A stretch of 64,000 nucleotides of DNA, from NCBI RefSeq assembly GCF_040250305.1, contig NZ_CP158190.1, positions 590,001 to 654,000 on the forward strand. The letters run 5' to 3'. Source of the DNA: Peribacillus frigoritolerans. Lineage in GTDB: Bacteria > Bacillota > Bacilli > Bacillales > DSM-1321. The notes beneath the pieces are model-generated. The model ran no database searches. It worked only from the letters and a program-made list of their open reading frames with translations, and was not told the origin of the DNA. Both the position numbers and the translations under genes were made by a program. Shown here one piece after another: positions 53,148-62,159 of this stretch; positions within the stretch are counted from its first letter, which is position 1; each line of letters begins with the position of its first letter.

Positions 53148-53256
53148 TTAATTCCCCCCCTGCTAATGTATATGAAAAAAAGGCGAAAATTACCTCAGAA
53201 AAGTACAATCTTTTGGAAAGGTCGCACATACATTAGAAGAGAAAGGGGGGATTTTC

Positions 53257-53442
53257 ATGCAGAATAACTACTTCTTATTCTTTATGGCCATGCTAACCGG
53301 TTTTGCTTTCATCAAACTTCCTGTGGCAAACACGATTTTCTCCGGACTTGAAACATTCCTTGACGTAATCGGAATTGTAATCGTTCTCATTTTCGCTATC
53401 GCCATTATTTGGAAGGCGGCACAAGCGTTATTTAAAGGATAA
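53257..53442 (+). CDS. 61-aa two-helix membrane protein
   Basis: A 61-residue hydrophobic protein with two predicted membrane helices (FLFFMAMLTGFAFIKL and VIGIVIVLIFAIAIIWKAAQ) and a basic end (LFKG). Strong AAGGGGGG site before the ATG and a terminator after the stop. It is divergent from the 45-aa membrane protein, 109 bp apart. Not recognised; a small sporulation or stress membrane protein is a guess only. Confidence 0.65.
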   Translation: MQNNYFLFFMAMLTGFAFIKLPVANTIFSGLETFLDVIGIVIVLIFAIAIIWKAAQALFKG

Positions 53443-53452
53443 ACAAAACATG

Positions 53453-53487
53453 GAGGGCCAATCCTTTTCGGAGGAGAGGCCCTTTTT
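53453..53487 (+). terminator. intrinsic terminator
   Basis: A GAGGGCC/GGCCCTT-type stem with an 18-nt inner region that can also pair partly (TCC/GGA) is followed by T6. Confidence 0.75.
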
Positions 53488-53558
53488 TGCTTCTGATTAT
53501 AGACACGAACTAACTAATTCGGCCTCCGGGGCGTTAATTTGATCCAGAGCGAAATTTT

Positions 53559-53716
53559 ATTCGACCCACGGCGCGAAAATTCGACCTGCGTTGGCAGTAA
53601 TTCGACCCACGGCGAGATCAATTCGACCTACGGCGAGAAAAATTCGACCTGCGTCGGTAGTAATTCGACCCACAAGGCGAAAAATTCGACCTGCGGCGAG
53701 ATCAATTCGACCTTCA
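53559..53716. repeat. tandem array C: seven and a half copies of a 21-bp unit
   Basis: Units begin ATTCGACC, followed by a variable part such as CACGGCGAGATCA, TGCGTTGGCAGTA or TACGGCGAGAAAA. The first unit is 20 bp and the next six are exactly 21 bp; a partial copy ends near 53716. Two classes of variable part are interleaved, so the array has higher-order structure like arrays A and B. It lies between the terminator of the 61-aa gene and pdaA. A forward frame over six units is open (NST-rich heptads), but the 20-bp first unit, lack of a ribosome binding site and lack of a start make coding unlikely. Confidence 0.93.
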
Positions 53717-53781
53717 CAATATAATGCATATAAATCTCCATGTTCCAAACAATAAGAAAAAAGAACATGGGGGATATTCCA

Positions 53782-54567
53782 ATGAAAAAAATGGTGATTT
53801 TATCCGCTTTTATTTGCTTGATATGCTCTTTGGCAAGCCCGGCTTTTGCAGAATCCTATAACTGGGGTTTCAATAAAGGGAAAAATGGGACACCTGCCGA
53901 TGCCGGTAAAAAATTCAATGAAATGCTACCTGAATATGAAGCGATTTATAAGGGGGATACAAAGCAAAAAGTCGTTTATTTAACATTTGATAACGGTTAT
54001 GAAAATGGCTATACGGCTCAAATTTTGGATGTTCTGAAGAAACATGGTGCTCCTGGAGCTTTTTTTGTCACGGGTCATTATTTAAAAACGGCACCTGAGC
54101 TTGTTGTCCGAATGGCTAATGAGGGACATATCGTAGGAAACCATTCATGGAACCATCCGGATATGACCAGCGTGACGGATGATGTGATTCGTACGGAGCT
54201 TGAGAGGGTAAAAGAAGCAACGGAAAAATTAACGGGACATAAGGGAATGAACTACTTAAGGCCGCCTCGTGGGGTATTTAATGAGAGAACAATGAAGGTC
54301 GCAAAAAAAGAAGGGTATTACCATATCTTCTGGTCACTGGCATATAGAGACTGGATTGTTGATCAACAAAAGGGTGCCGCGTTCGCACACGATGAAGTTC
54401 TTAAGCAGATTCATCCCGGTGCGATTTTATTATTGCATACCGTATCGAAGGATAATGCGGAAGCATTGGACTCGATTCTGACGGATCTTGAAAAACAAGG
54501 GTACGCTTTCGGTAGCCTTGATGATTTAATGATTGAGAAGCAGTTGCCGAACCGAATGCTTTATTAA
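53782..54567 (+). CDS. pdaA: delta-lactam-biosynthetic de-N-acetylase PdaA
   Basis: A secreted polysaccharide deacetylase of 261 aa that removes the acetyl group from N-acetylmuramic acid, the step before muramic delta-lactam formation in spore cortex. Signal peptide ILSAFICLICSLASPAFA. NodB-domain motifs: TFDNGYENGYT (motif 1, with DN as in PdaA), HSWNHPD (motif 2), RPPRG (motif 3) and LLLHTVSKDNAEAL (motif 5). ATG at 53782 behind GGGGGA. Expected to be SigG-dependent; no convincing SigG promoter was found between array C and the gene. Confidence 0.93.
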   Translation: MKKMVILSAFICLICSLASPAFAESYNWGFNKGKNGTPADAGKKFNEMLPEYEAIYKGDTKQKVVYLTFDNGYENGYTAQILDVLKKHGAPGAFFVTGHYLKTAPELVVRMANEGHIVGNHSWNHPDMTSVTDDVIRTELERVKEATEKLTGHKGMNYLRPPRGVFNERTMKVAKKEGYYHIFWSLAYRDWIVDQQKGAAFAHDEVLKQIHPGAILLLHTVSKDNAEALDSILTDLEKQGYAFGSLDDLMIEKQLPNRMLY

Positions 54568-54575
54568 AATGAGAG

Positions 54576-54610
54576 GCGGGTCCTGTAGAGATAATTCAGG
54601 TCCCGCTTTT
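54576..54610 (+). terminator. intrinsic terminator after pdaA
   Basis: The stem GCGGGTCCTG/CAGGTCCCGC (one mismatch) with an 11-nt loop is followed by T4. Confidence 0.75.
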
Positions 54611-54689
54611 ATCCATTCTCCTCAATTTCAAGTAATATTTCAGGAAACATGCTATAATACGTGGAAAACTGCTAAAGGATGGATCGCTT

Positions 54690-55574
54690 GTGTGGACAGA
54701 AAAATTACAGGTTCAAGGACCCTATAATTTCGATCTAGTTCTCGAACGATTATCGTTAGACCCACTTCAGGTAGTTGATTTTACTAACAGGACGGTAAAA
54801 GTTCCGCTATATATAGAAAAAGAACCAATCGTTTTGCAGGTTCAGGCAATAGGAAATATCGATGAACCATCTTTTATCATCAAAGGTCATTCAGAGGTAT
54901 ACAAGTCAAAAGCAATCGAACGGTTAAAAAAGGTTTTTCATTGGCATCAGCCATTAGAAGGCGTTTCCCGGCATTTCCGGGAATCCGATTTGCGGGAAAT
55001 CTTCGAAGAGCACCGCGGTACTGCCATAGTCTTGGACTTCGATTACTACAGTTGCCTCGTCAAATGCATCATACATCAGCAATTGAACTTATCCTTTGCC
55101 CATACGCTTACGGAACGATTCGTTAAAACCTTCGGCTACCAGATGGAAGGTGCCTGGTTTTATCCGACGCCGGAAACAACCGCCCAACTTAAAATCGAGC
55201 AATTGAGAGCCATTCAATTCAGCGGCCGGAAAGCGGAATACGTCATCGGACTTTCCGAGCAAATCATTCAGGGCCATCTCAACCTTGATATAATGGAAAA
55301 GCTATCCGATCAAGAGGTTATGGATACACTAATAAAAATACGCGGTATCGGTAGATGGACGGCTGAAAACTTCCTGCTTTTTGGACTTGGCCGGTCGAAT
55401 CTATTTCCTAAAGCCGATATTGGCATTCAAAATGCCTTGAAAATATTATATGGCTTACCGCAAAAGCCAACCCTAGAAGAAATGGAGTCCTATAGTGAGA
55501 AATGGGCTCCATATCTAAGCTACGCTTCCCTCTATTTGTGGAGAAGCATTGAAAAACGGAGTGAAAAGAAATGA
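54690..55574 (+). CDS. yfjP: DNA-3-methyladenine glycosylase, HhH-GPD family (YfjP)
   Basis: A 294-aa base-excision repair glycosylase related to AlkA, removing alkylated purines. The N-terminal AlkA-N-like domain (residues about 1-100) precedes the HhH-GPD domain. That domain contains [20 protein letters not shown] and the helix-hairpin-helix [20 protein letters not shown], followed by the catalytic-Asp region [12 protein letters not shown] start at 54690 with AAAGGATGG upstream. Its stop overlaps the rlmCD start (ATGA), so the two are translationally coupled. Confidence 0.88.
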   Translation: MWTEKLQVQGPYNFDLVLERLSLDPLQVVDFTNRTVKVPLYIEKEPIVLQVQAIGNIDEPSFIIKGHSEVYKSKAIERLKKVFHWHQPLEGVSRHFRESDLREIFEEHRGTAIVLDFDYYSCLVKCIIHQQLNLSFAHTLTERFVKTFGYQMEGAWFYPTPETTAQLKIEQLRAIQFSGRKAEYVIGLSEQIIQGHLNLDIMEKLSDQEVMDTLIKIRGIGRWTAENFLLFGLGRSNLFPKADIGIQNALKILYGLPQKPTLEEMESYSEKWAPYLSYASLYLWRSIEKRSEKK

Positions 55575-56959
55575 CAAACATTCAAGATACAAAACTGGAA
55601 GTGAACCAAACCCTTCCCCTTACGATTAAACGGCTTGGCATTAATGGAGAGGGAGTCGGTTATTTCAAAAAGAAAGTCGTCTTCGTCCCAGGAGCATTGC
55701 CTGGTGAAGAAATTGTAGCTTTGGTCACAAAGGTGCAGCCAAACTTCACCGAGGCGAAAATAAAAACCATCCGTAAAGAATCACCGCATCGCATTGCAGC
55801 GCCATGTCCGGTTTACGCTGAATGCGGCGGATGTCAGTTACAGCATTTGAGCTATGACCAGCAGCTTATCGAAAAGCGCGATATCGTCATTCAAGCGATG
55901 GAACGCCATTCAAACTTCCCAGTTTCTTCATTAAATGTAAAAGAAACGATCGGTATGGAAGATCCTTGGAATTACCGCAATAAAAGTCAGTACCAAGTCG
56001 GCCAAAAAGATGGTAAATTGATTGCTGGCCTTTACGGCTTGAATTCCCATAATCTGATCGATATCCCGAATTGCCTTGTACAGCATAAGGCAACAAATAA
56101 GGTAACACGTACAGTGAAAAAGATACTAAAGAACCTGAACATCTCGATATATAACGAAAGAAAAAGAAAAGGTGTTATTCGTACGGTCATTACACGGGTA
56201 GGCTTTGAAACAGGTGAAGTGCAGGTTGTCCTTGTTACAGGTGCGGAGGAAATTCCACAAAAAGATCAGTTGCTAAAACAAATCCGGGACCAATTGCCCG
56301 AAGTGAAATCGGTCGTTCAAAACATCAACAACCGGAACACATCACTGATCTTTGGCGAAAAAACGATTCATCTGGCAGGCGAAAAAGTCATCAACGAAAC
56401 ATTGGGTGACCTATCATACGAACTATCAGCCCGTACATTCTTCCAGCTTAACCCCGTTCAAACTGTTCGCTTATATGATGAAGTGAAAAAAGCGGCAGCC
56501 TTAACCGGCACGGAAAAAGTGGTTGACGCTTATTGCGGTGTAGGAACCATTGGGCTATGGCTGTCTGAAAATGCCATGGAAGTCAGAGGAATGGACGTCA
56601 TTAAAGAATCCATTGAGGACGCCAAGAAAAATGCCAAAAAACATAAACGCGACAATGTATACTATGAAACAGGCAAGGCCGAGAACATCCTTCCACGCTG
56701 GGCAAAAGAAGGCTGGAAACCGGACGTACTTGTCGTCGACCCGCCAAGAACCGGCTGTGACCAATCATTACTTCAGACAATCTTGAAAGTAAAGCCTAAA
56801 ACCATAGTGTACGTATCATGCAACCCTTCCACATTGGCGAAGGACCTACAAGAACTGAGCACTTCTTATCGCGTTGAGGCCATACAGCCTGTGGACATGT
56901 TCCCGCAGACGAGCCATGTAGAGTGTGTCTCGCAACTCATTTTAAAAGAAGGAAACTAA
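55571..56959 (+). CDS. rlmCD: 23S rRNA (uracil-5-)-methyltransferase RlmCD
   Basis: A 462-aa SAM-dependent methyltransferase that forms m5U in 23S rRNA (positions 747 and 1939 in the bifunctional Bacillus enzyme). An N-terminal TRAM RNA-binding domain (residues about 8-65) is followed by a [4Fe-4S] motif [10 protein letters not shown] with the later partner cysteine in the family pattern. The Rossmann SAM site is [16 protein letters not shown], and the catalytic motif is [10 protein letters not shown] with [14 protein letters not shown]. Identified with YfjO from sequence and from coupling to yfjP. Confidence 0.93.
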   Translation: MTNIQDTKLEVNQTLPLTIKRLGINGEGVGYFKKKVVFVPGALPGEEIVALVTKVQPNFTEAKIKTIRKESPHRIAAPCPVYAECGGCQLQHLSYDQQLIEKRDIVIQAMERHSNFPVSSLNVKETIGMEDPWNYRNKSQYQVGQKDGKLIAGLYGLNSHNLIDIPNCLVQHKATNKVTRTVKKILKNLNISIYNERKRKGVIRTVITRVGFETGEVQVVLVTGAEEIPQKDQLLKQIRDQLPEVKSVVQNINNRNTSLIFGEKTIHLAGEKVINETLGDLSYELSARTFFQLNPVQTVRLYDEVKKAAALTGTEKVVDAYCGVGTIGLWLSENAMEVRGMDVIKESIEDAKKNAKKHKRDNVYYETGKAENILPRWAKEGWKPDVLVVDPPRTGCDQSLLQTILKVKPKTIVYVSCNPSTLAKDLQELSTSYRVEAIQPVDMFPQTSHVECVSQLILKEGN

Positions 56960-57051
56960 CGAATCGCTATTTGCCTTTGTATAGAGTTTTTACACGATAA
57001 ATCTATTGTTGGAATCACGTATTATTTAAGGGAATAAAATACTGATTTTCT

Positions 57052-57090
57052 GAGAACATGTTTTATTAAAACATGTTCTCCTATTTTTTA
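57052..57090 (+). terminator. intrinsic terminator after rlmCD
   Basis: A perfect 14-bp stem (GAGAACATGTTTTA with TAAAACATGTTCTC) with a minimal loop is followed by CTATTTTTTAT. It lies 93 bp after the rlmCD stop; the rest of the gap to 57361 is AT-rich with no other recognised feature. Confidence 0.85.
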
Positions 57091-57361
57091 TCCTTCTTCA
57101 TACTGTAATTCTAGTGGGTTTGAGCTATAAATACGTTTTGGGTATTCAAGTCCGCCGTCAATTCCATTCAGGACCGATTTTCGTTAAAATAAACATTGTA
57201 TAGTTTTTCACAAATTATAAATGTCCAAATTGTACTTGTGTTTGATAATAAGTTATTAAGCATGATATAAGTGTAAGTGTAAAAGAAATGGAACAATTGG
57301 CTTTATATTTTTTGACCAAGTGTTTGAAATTGTATCCATAGTGAGAGGATTTGAGTTTGAA

Positions 57362-58324
57362 ATGATAGATAATTTTTGGCGTGATTTACCACGACCATTT
57401 TTTGTACTTGCACCAATGGAAGATGTGACAGATGTTGTTTTTCGTCACGTAGTAAGTGAAGCCGGTCGACCGGATGTGTTTTTCACAGAGTTTACAAACT
57501 CGGATAGCTATTGTCATCCAGAGGGCATGAAAAGTGTGCGTGGCCGTTTGACTTTTACAGAAGATGAACAGCCAATGGTGGCACATATTTGGGGGGATAA
57601 TCCCGAATATTTCCGTCAAATGAGTATTGGCATGGCAGAGCTAGGATTTAAAGGCATCGATATTAATATGGGCTGCCCTGTACCGAATGTGGCATCGAGA
57701 GGGAAAGGTAGTGGCCTTATTCTGCGTCCAGACGTTGCGGCAGAACTTATTCAAGCAGCAAAAGCGGGCGGACTGCCTGTCAGCGTGAAAACACGACTTG
57801 GCGATAATGATGTAAATGAGTGGGAGGAGTGGCTGACGCATATTTTAAAACAGGATATTGCGAACCTTTCCATTCATTTGCGTACAAGAAAGGAAATGAG
57901 CCAAGTAGATGCGCATTGGGAGCTAATTCCGGAAATCAAAAAATTACGTGACCGTATCGCACCAAATACGCTACTAACAATCAATGGAGACATTCCTGAT
58001 CGTCAAACTGGGCTGCAGCTTGCTGAACAATATGGTATTGATGGCGTTATGATCGGGCGAGGTATTTTTAAAAATCCTTTTGCTTTTGAAAAAGAGCCAA
58101 AAGAGCATAGCAGTAAAGAATACCTCGATCTTTTAAGACTGCAGCTTGATCTTCAAGATCAATACGCGGAAGAAGTGCCACGTTCAATCACAGGGCTACA
58201 TCGCTTTTTCAAAATTTATGTCAAAGGATTCCGTGGAGCTGGTGAATTAAGAAATCAATTGATGAACACGAAATCAACAGATGAAGTGCGTGCATTGCTT
58301 GATAACTTTGGAAAAGAATGTTGA
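57362..58324 (+). CDS. dus: tRNA-dihydrouridine synthase
   Basis: A flavoenzyme of about 320 aa that reduces uridines in tRNA D-loops. The TIM-barrel FMN motifs are [15 protein letters not shown], the catalytic cysteine in [26 protein letters not shown] and [12 protein letters not shown]. The start is placed at ATG 57362, where homologues begin ([19 protein letters not shown]). The nearest purine-rich site (GAGAGG) is 14 nt away, longer than usual, so a start further upstream (GTG 57320) is possible. The PMEDVTD variety differs from the PMAGVxN Dus1 of B. subtilis. Confidence 0.88.
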   Translation: MIDNFWRDLPRPFFVLAPMEDVTDVVFRHVVSEAGRPDVFFTEFTNSDSYCHPEGMKSVRGRLTFTEDEQPMVAHIWGDNPEYFRQMSIGMAELGFKGIDINMGCPVPNVASRGKGSGLILRPDVAAELIQAAKAGGLPVSVKTRLGDNDVNEWEEWLTHILKQDIANLSIHLRTRKEMSQVDAHWELIPEIKKLRDRIAPNTLLTINGDIPDRQTGLQLAEQYGIDGVMIGRGIFKNPFAFEKEPKEHSSKEYLDLLRLQLDLQDQYAEEVPRSITGLHRFFKIYVKGFRGAGELRNQLMNTKSTDEVRALLDNFGKEC

Positions 58325-58451
58325 TGGGAGCAATAAGCAGAGTGATCCGGGAATCTGTAAAAGGTTCTCGGATTTTAACCTGCGTTTATTTCCATCCATT
58401 TGTGAAATAATGAAAGTACTGTGAATAGAGAAATACATAGGAGGTTTTTGG

Positions 58452-58979
58452 ATGCATAATCATGATATATTAATTCGATTAAGATATGCGCTTGATATTA
58501 AAAATAAAGATATGGTAGAGATATTTAAACTAGGGGAGATCGAAGTGACAATGGAAGAAGTCATGCAGATGCTCACAAAACCAAAAGATGATTATTATGA
58601 TGAATATGAAGAATATGATGATATGGATGAAGATGAAGATGGGATAACCTGCAATAACATGATGTTAGAGTCCTTTTTAAATGGTTTGATCATTTTTAAA
58701 AGAGGGAGACAAGAGCCAAAACCTGGTCAGCCTCAAAGTCAGGCACCTGCTGTAAAGAATAAGGAAAGTGTGAACAATATCCTTCTGAAGAAACTGAAAA
58801 TAGCATTATCATTAACCAGTGAGGATATGATTGATATTTTGGAAGAAGCAGGAGTCATGATAACCAAAGGGGAATTAAGCGCTATACTAAGAAAAGTGGG
58901 TCATAGGAATTATAAAGAGTGCGGAGATCGATACGCGAGGAATTTCTTAAAAGGATTAACTTTGAGATATAGGGGATAA
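58452..58979 (+). CDS. DUF1456/YehS-like protein
   Basis: A 175-aa protein built from two copies of the DUF1456 repeat (residues about 1-85 and 105-175). Each reads ILxRLRxALxxxxxDMxxIFxLxxxxxTxxExxxxL and ends near FLNGLIIFKRG or FLKGLTLRYRG. They are joined by an acidic and Pro/Gln-rich linker (DEYEEYDDMDEDEDG). The function of YehS proteins is unknown. RBS AGGAGG 8 nt before the ATG; monocistronic. Confidence 0.8.
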   Translation: MHNHDILIRLRYALDIKNKDMVEIFKLGEIEVTMEEVMQMLTKPKDDYYDEYEEYDDMDEDEDGITCNNMMLESFLNGLIIFKRGRQEPKPGQPQSQAPAVKNKESVNNILLKKLKIALSLTSEDMIDILEEAGVMITKGELSAILRKVGHRNYKECGDRYARNFLKGLTLRYRG

Positions 58980-59105
58980 GGGTTCAGTAACTGTTTCTAT
59001 CATGCACATCATTACAATTAGGCCTTGATTTCGTGAAAAGTACTTTTCCGATTTCAGGGTCTTTTTCTTATGACGTTATTGAAGGGATAGAAAGTGCGAA
59101 ATAGT

Positions 59106-59138
59106 AAAAAACAGAAGGCACCCTCAAGGCACCTTCTG
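59106..59138 (-). terminator. intrinsic terminator after the hydroxyacyl-CoA dehydrogenase
   Basis: On the minus strand CAGAAGGTGCC pairs with GGTGCCTTCTG (two G-U pairs) around a 5-nt loop and is followed by T6. Confidence 0.8.
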
Positions 59139-59143
59139 AAACA

Positions 59144-60043
59144 TTAACCTTTTAAAAAGTCTGGCTTTGCGAAATTGGGGTTGGGATATTTATAGAAGCC
59201 TTCTCCTGCTTCTCTTCCGATTTTCCCTTTATCGATATACTCTGTTTTCAATAAGTTAGCCAGTTTTTCGATCTCTGGATCACCTGTCGCTTTCGCTTTT
59301 GCAAGTGAAATATTATAAGCTGTATTAATTCCTACCACGTCCAATATGGCGAAAGGACCAAGGGGTGCCCCTGTTGCGACCATCCACGTTTTATCGATGG
59401 TTTCCGTATCAGCCACTCCTTTTAATAAGAGCATTTGGGCAGCATCCAAAAGAGGAACCAATAAGGAATTTAGAATATAGCCTGGCTGCTCTTTATGTAA
59501 AGGCAAAGGAACCATTCCAATCGATTTTGCAAAATCAATCACTTCATCGAACACTTCACTATCCGTTCCAGGATGCTTCATGATTTCTGCCGTATTGTTT
59601 TTCCAGATTTCATTAGCGAAATGCAAAGCGAGGAATTTTTTTGGACGGCCTGTCGCTTCGGCGAATTGGCTTGGTAATAATGTAGAAGAGTTCGTGGCGA
59701 AAATTGTTTTTTCAGGTGCCACTTTTCCTAACTCTGTGTAAAAATCGGTTTTGATTTGAACCACTTCCGGAATCGCTTCAATCACAAGATCAGCTTCGGC
59801 AACTGCCGCAGATAAATCACTGTGGAAAGAAATGCGGGAATAAGCAGTATTAAGATCTTCCTCCGCAGCGCCTATGTCTTCTTTATAGTAGGGCTTTAAA
59901 TTAGTGATCCTATCTTTTGCACGTTCTAACGCTTCATCATTGATGTCATATACTGATACGTTAAATCCTTTGAATGCGGTTTGAAATGCAATCTGACTTC
60001 CTAAAACGCCGCTGCCGGCAATCGTGATATTCTGGTAATTCAT
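59144..60043 (-). CDS. 3-hydroxyacyl-CoA dehydrogenase family protein
   Basis: A 299-aa NAD-dependent dehydrogenase. An N-terminal Rossmann fold (ITIAGSGVLGSQIAFQTAFK) has the expected acidic residue at the end of strand 2 (SVYDIND). The SST of TNSSTLLPSQ and the C-terminal helical domain (GYILNSLLVPLLDAAQML, then GPFAILDVVG) match 3-hydroxybutyryl-CoA dehydrogenases. The usual catalytic HFFNPxxxMxLVE is changed to HFANEIWKNNTAEIMK, keeping the His but not the Pro, so substrate may differ. Start at 60043 with AAAGGAG 7 nt upstream. Confidence 0.82.
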   Translation of the reverse strand: MNYQNITIAGSGVLGSQIAFQTAFKGFNVSVYDINDEALERAKDRITNLKPYYKEDIGAAEEDLNTAYSRISFHSDLSAAVAEADLVIEAIPEVVQIKTDFYTELGKVAPEKTIFATNSSTLLPSQFAEATGRPKKFLALHFANEIWKNNTAEIMKHPGTDSEVFDEVIDFAKSIGMVPLPLHKEQPGYILNSLLVPLLDAAQMLLLKGVADTETIDKTWMVATGAPLGPFAILDVVGINTAYNISLAKAKATGDPEIEKLANLLKTEYIDKGKIGREAGEGFYKYPNPNFAKPDFLKG

Positions 60044-60328
60044 AGTCATTCTCCTTTATTTCTTTGGATATCTATACTTGTTAATTATTTCACTTAGCTT
60101 GAAAATAGATGCAGGAATAGCTTAGGATATATATTATTTTCCCTTTAAGGGACCCGATAAACGCATAGTGAAACGTAACACCCCTTCTTAGATGCAGGAG
60201 TTTCTTCATCACCTTCCTATCATTTTGGATTGATGATAGCTTGTACGTATTGCTCATTTCATCAGTTGCCCATTGCATTTCATCCGTAACCACATAGTTT
60301 ATAATAAAAGGTTGGACGAGGTGTAAAA

Positions 60329-61597
60329 ATGGATGATTACCAAAAAGTGATAACCATTCTTGGGAGTGCAGGAGGGGCCGCAAAATCAATACTTTCCATA
60401 TTGAACAAATCAGCTATTGATAAAAAGGATCCAATCCATCTTTTTATATCCAGTTGTATTATTCACTTAATTGATATTAAACAAAAGGAAGAAAAATATT
60501 ATCATGAATTATTTCCACAACTAAAAGATCAAATTGTACTGCATCAATTTGATTTAAAAGATACAAAGAGGTTTATTAAGCATCTTGAAAGCACAAAAAC
60601 ATTATGTGTCATTGATCTTTCATGGGCGGATACGGTTGAAATGCTGCAATGTTGCGACGCATTAGGCATTAATTATGTTAATTCCGCTTTAGAAAACACA
60701 ATGATCGATGAAAATGAAGAATTATATTATGGGTTTCCTGTAATTGAACGGATCAGGCATTTTGAAAAGGTTAAAGATCAATTTTCCAATTCTACAGCTA
60801 TCATTGGATCGGGAATGAATCCAGGGGTGGTCCAATGGATGGCCATTGAGCTGTTAAAGAGTGATTCAGAGGAACGACCGCTTGGCTGTTACATTGTAGA
60901 GCATGACAATTCGTTTTTTAAGGACAAATCGAAGGCAAAGAATGACGTCATTTACACAACCTGGTCTCCCGAGTGCTTTCTGGATGAGGCTATTTCATGC
61001 TATCCAATGTTTATGAATCACCATACACCGCTCTTTTTATATGAAAATGTTTATGATGTCGAATTTAAGGTCACATTAGGGGACAAACAGTTTTACGGTT
61101 GTTTAATGCCTCATGAGGAAGTATATACTTTAGGTAAATTGTATGATATGGAAGGCGGCTTTTTATATAAGATAAATGACCATACGACGGAGTTAATCCG
61201 CTCGAAACTGGATGACGCCGATCAATTATGGAACCATGACATGAAGGTTCTCGATCCGCTTGAAGCCGAACTTGACGGGGAAGATCTAGTTGGTGTCCTT
61301 ATCGTTTATCAAGATAAGGAGCGTTATATGTATAATACATTAAAGAATCGCGATATCTTTTCCAAATATAAAACCAATGCAACATACTTTCAAGTGGCCT
61401 GCGGGATATATGCTTCATTATCGGTGCTGCTAATGGATCAAATCCCCAAAGGGGTATACTATGTGGATGAGTTATTGTTAAATACCAATAATCATTACGG
61501 TCAATATTTGACCTATTATATGACGAGTTTTGTGATTGGGGAAAACAATCATTCAGATGGTCCATTACTTCACAGAATGAAAAAAATGAATCAATAA
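60329..61597 (+). CDS. homospermidine synthase/saccharopine dehydrogenase-like protein
   Basis: A 422-aa Rossmann-fold protein. The N-terminal nucleotide-binding segment is weakly conserved (VITILGSAGGAAKSILSILN). The central GSGMNPGVVQWMAIELLK matches the GANPGxVxxFxK motif of homospermidine synthases. It is followed by IVEHDNSFFKDKS and TTWSPECFLDEAIS (family NTWSVEGFxxE) and a C-terminal domain. Homospermidine synthase joins two putrescines, or putrescine with spermidine. The gene is isolated, with GAGGTG before the ATG. The precise polyamine or opine substrate is uncertain. Confidence 0.7.
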   Translation: MDDYQKVITILGSAGGAAKSILSILNKSAIDKKDPIHLFISSCIIHLIDIKQKEEKYYHELFPQLKDQIVLHQFDLKDTKRFIKHLESTKTLCVIDLSWADTVEMLQCCDALGINYVNSALENTMIDENEELYYGFPVIERIRHFEKVKDQFSNSTAIIGSGMNPGVVQWMAIELLKSDSEERPLGCYIVEHDNSFFKDKSKAKNDVIYTTWSPECFLDEAISCYPMFMNHHTPLFLYENVYDVEFKVTLGDKQFYGCLMPHEEVYTLGKLYDMEGGFLYKINDHTTELIRSKLDDADQLWNHDMKVLDPLEAELDGEDLVGVLIVYQDKERYMYNTLKNRDIFSKYKTNATYFQVACGIYASLSVLLMDQIPKGVYYVDELLLNTNNHYGQYLTYYMTSFVIGENNHSDGPLLHRMKKMNQ

Positions 61598-61683
61598 TGT
61601 GAATTTTTAAGTCGGCATCAATGAAGGGAGCTGGCTTGATTTTTCAACTATATAAAGTTGTGCACAAGGTGGCGGAAAGGAAA

Positions 61684-61714
61684 AAGGGAAATCCTTCTCC
61701 TTCAAATTTCCCTT
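61684..61714 (-). terminator. hairpin, probable minus-strand terminator
   Basis: A perfect 9-bp stem (AAGGGAAAT/ATTTCCCTT) with a 13-nt loop. The T-run is on the minus-strand side only, and no clear minus-strand gene lies directly upstream, so its partner is unclear. Confidence 0.4.
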
Positions 61715-61780
61715 CTGAATGTGCATAACTTTTTTTGTTTTTTAGATCTTCTTTTTACGTGAACGTTACGGCAATATCCG

Positions 61781-61805
61781 GAGCTGATCAGCAGCTCTTT
61801 TTTTA
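61781..61805 (+). terminator. intrinsic terminator
   Basis: The stem GAGCTG/CAGCTC with a 5-nt loop is followed by T8. It would end transcripts from the homospermidine synthase-like gene about 200 bp downstream of its stop. Confidence 0.65.
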
Positions 61806-62159
61806 TTGTTGTAATGGACTTTAGCGTCCATTAGTACAATGTAAAACAGACAAAAAAGAGGATAATTAATCCCCTTGCAGGCTATAGACAATTTCAGTTT
61901 TTTCTTTTAAAAAAAGTTCCAGCTTGATTTAAGAAATTCGCTCCTTTCCGCCGACTGTCTGCCAAGCCTCATCTGGAAGGGGGGCGCAAATTTCTTCAAT
62001 TCAGTGAGTTTTCGTCTCATTTAAAACAATTAAAAATCATGGAGTATAACCAAGCATTGTTTTAAAAATATGGTGAAAATCACTTCGGTAAAATCGTGGA
62101 AGGGATTCGGCAGGAGAGCATTACGGACTCCCTTTTGTCGACAAACTGAAAGAGGATAA
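61806..62159. other. intergenic with partial duplication and degenerate dispersed repeat
   Basis: A 23-bp segment at 61854-61876 (AAAGAGGATAATTAATCCCC and TTG) repeats almost exactly at 62149-62171, the 3' end of the small gene at 62160-62300, with one base changed. Between the copies, GCTCCTTTCCGCCGACTGTC (about 61940) resembles a degenerate copy of a widespread Bacillus intergenic repeat, from memory. No other gene is seen. Confidence 0.45.

Noticed and set aside
53539..53724. Open frame encoding NST-rich heptads across array C
   Set aside because: It has no ribosome binding site, and the first unit is 20 bp so the frame is not kept through the array. Best explained by the 21-bp period.
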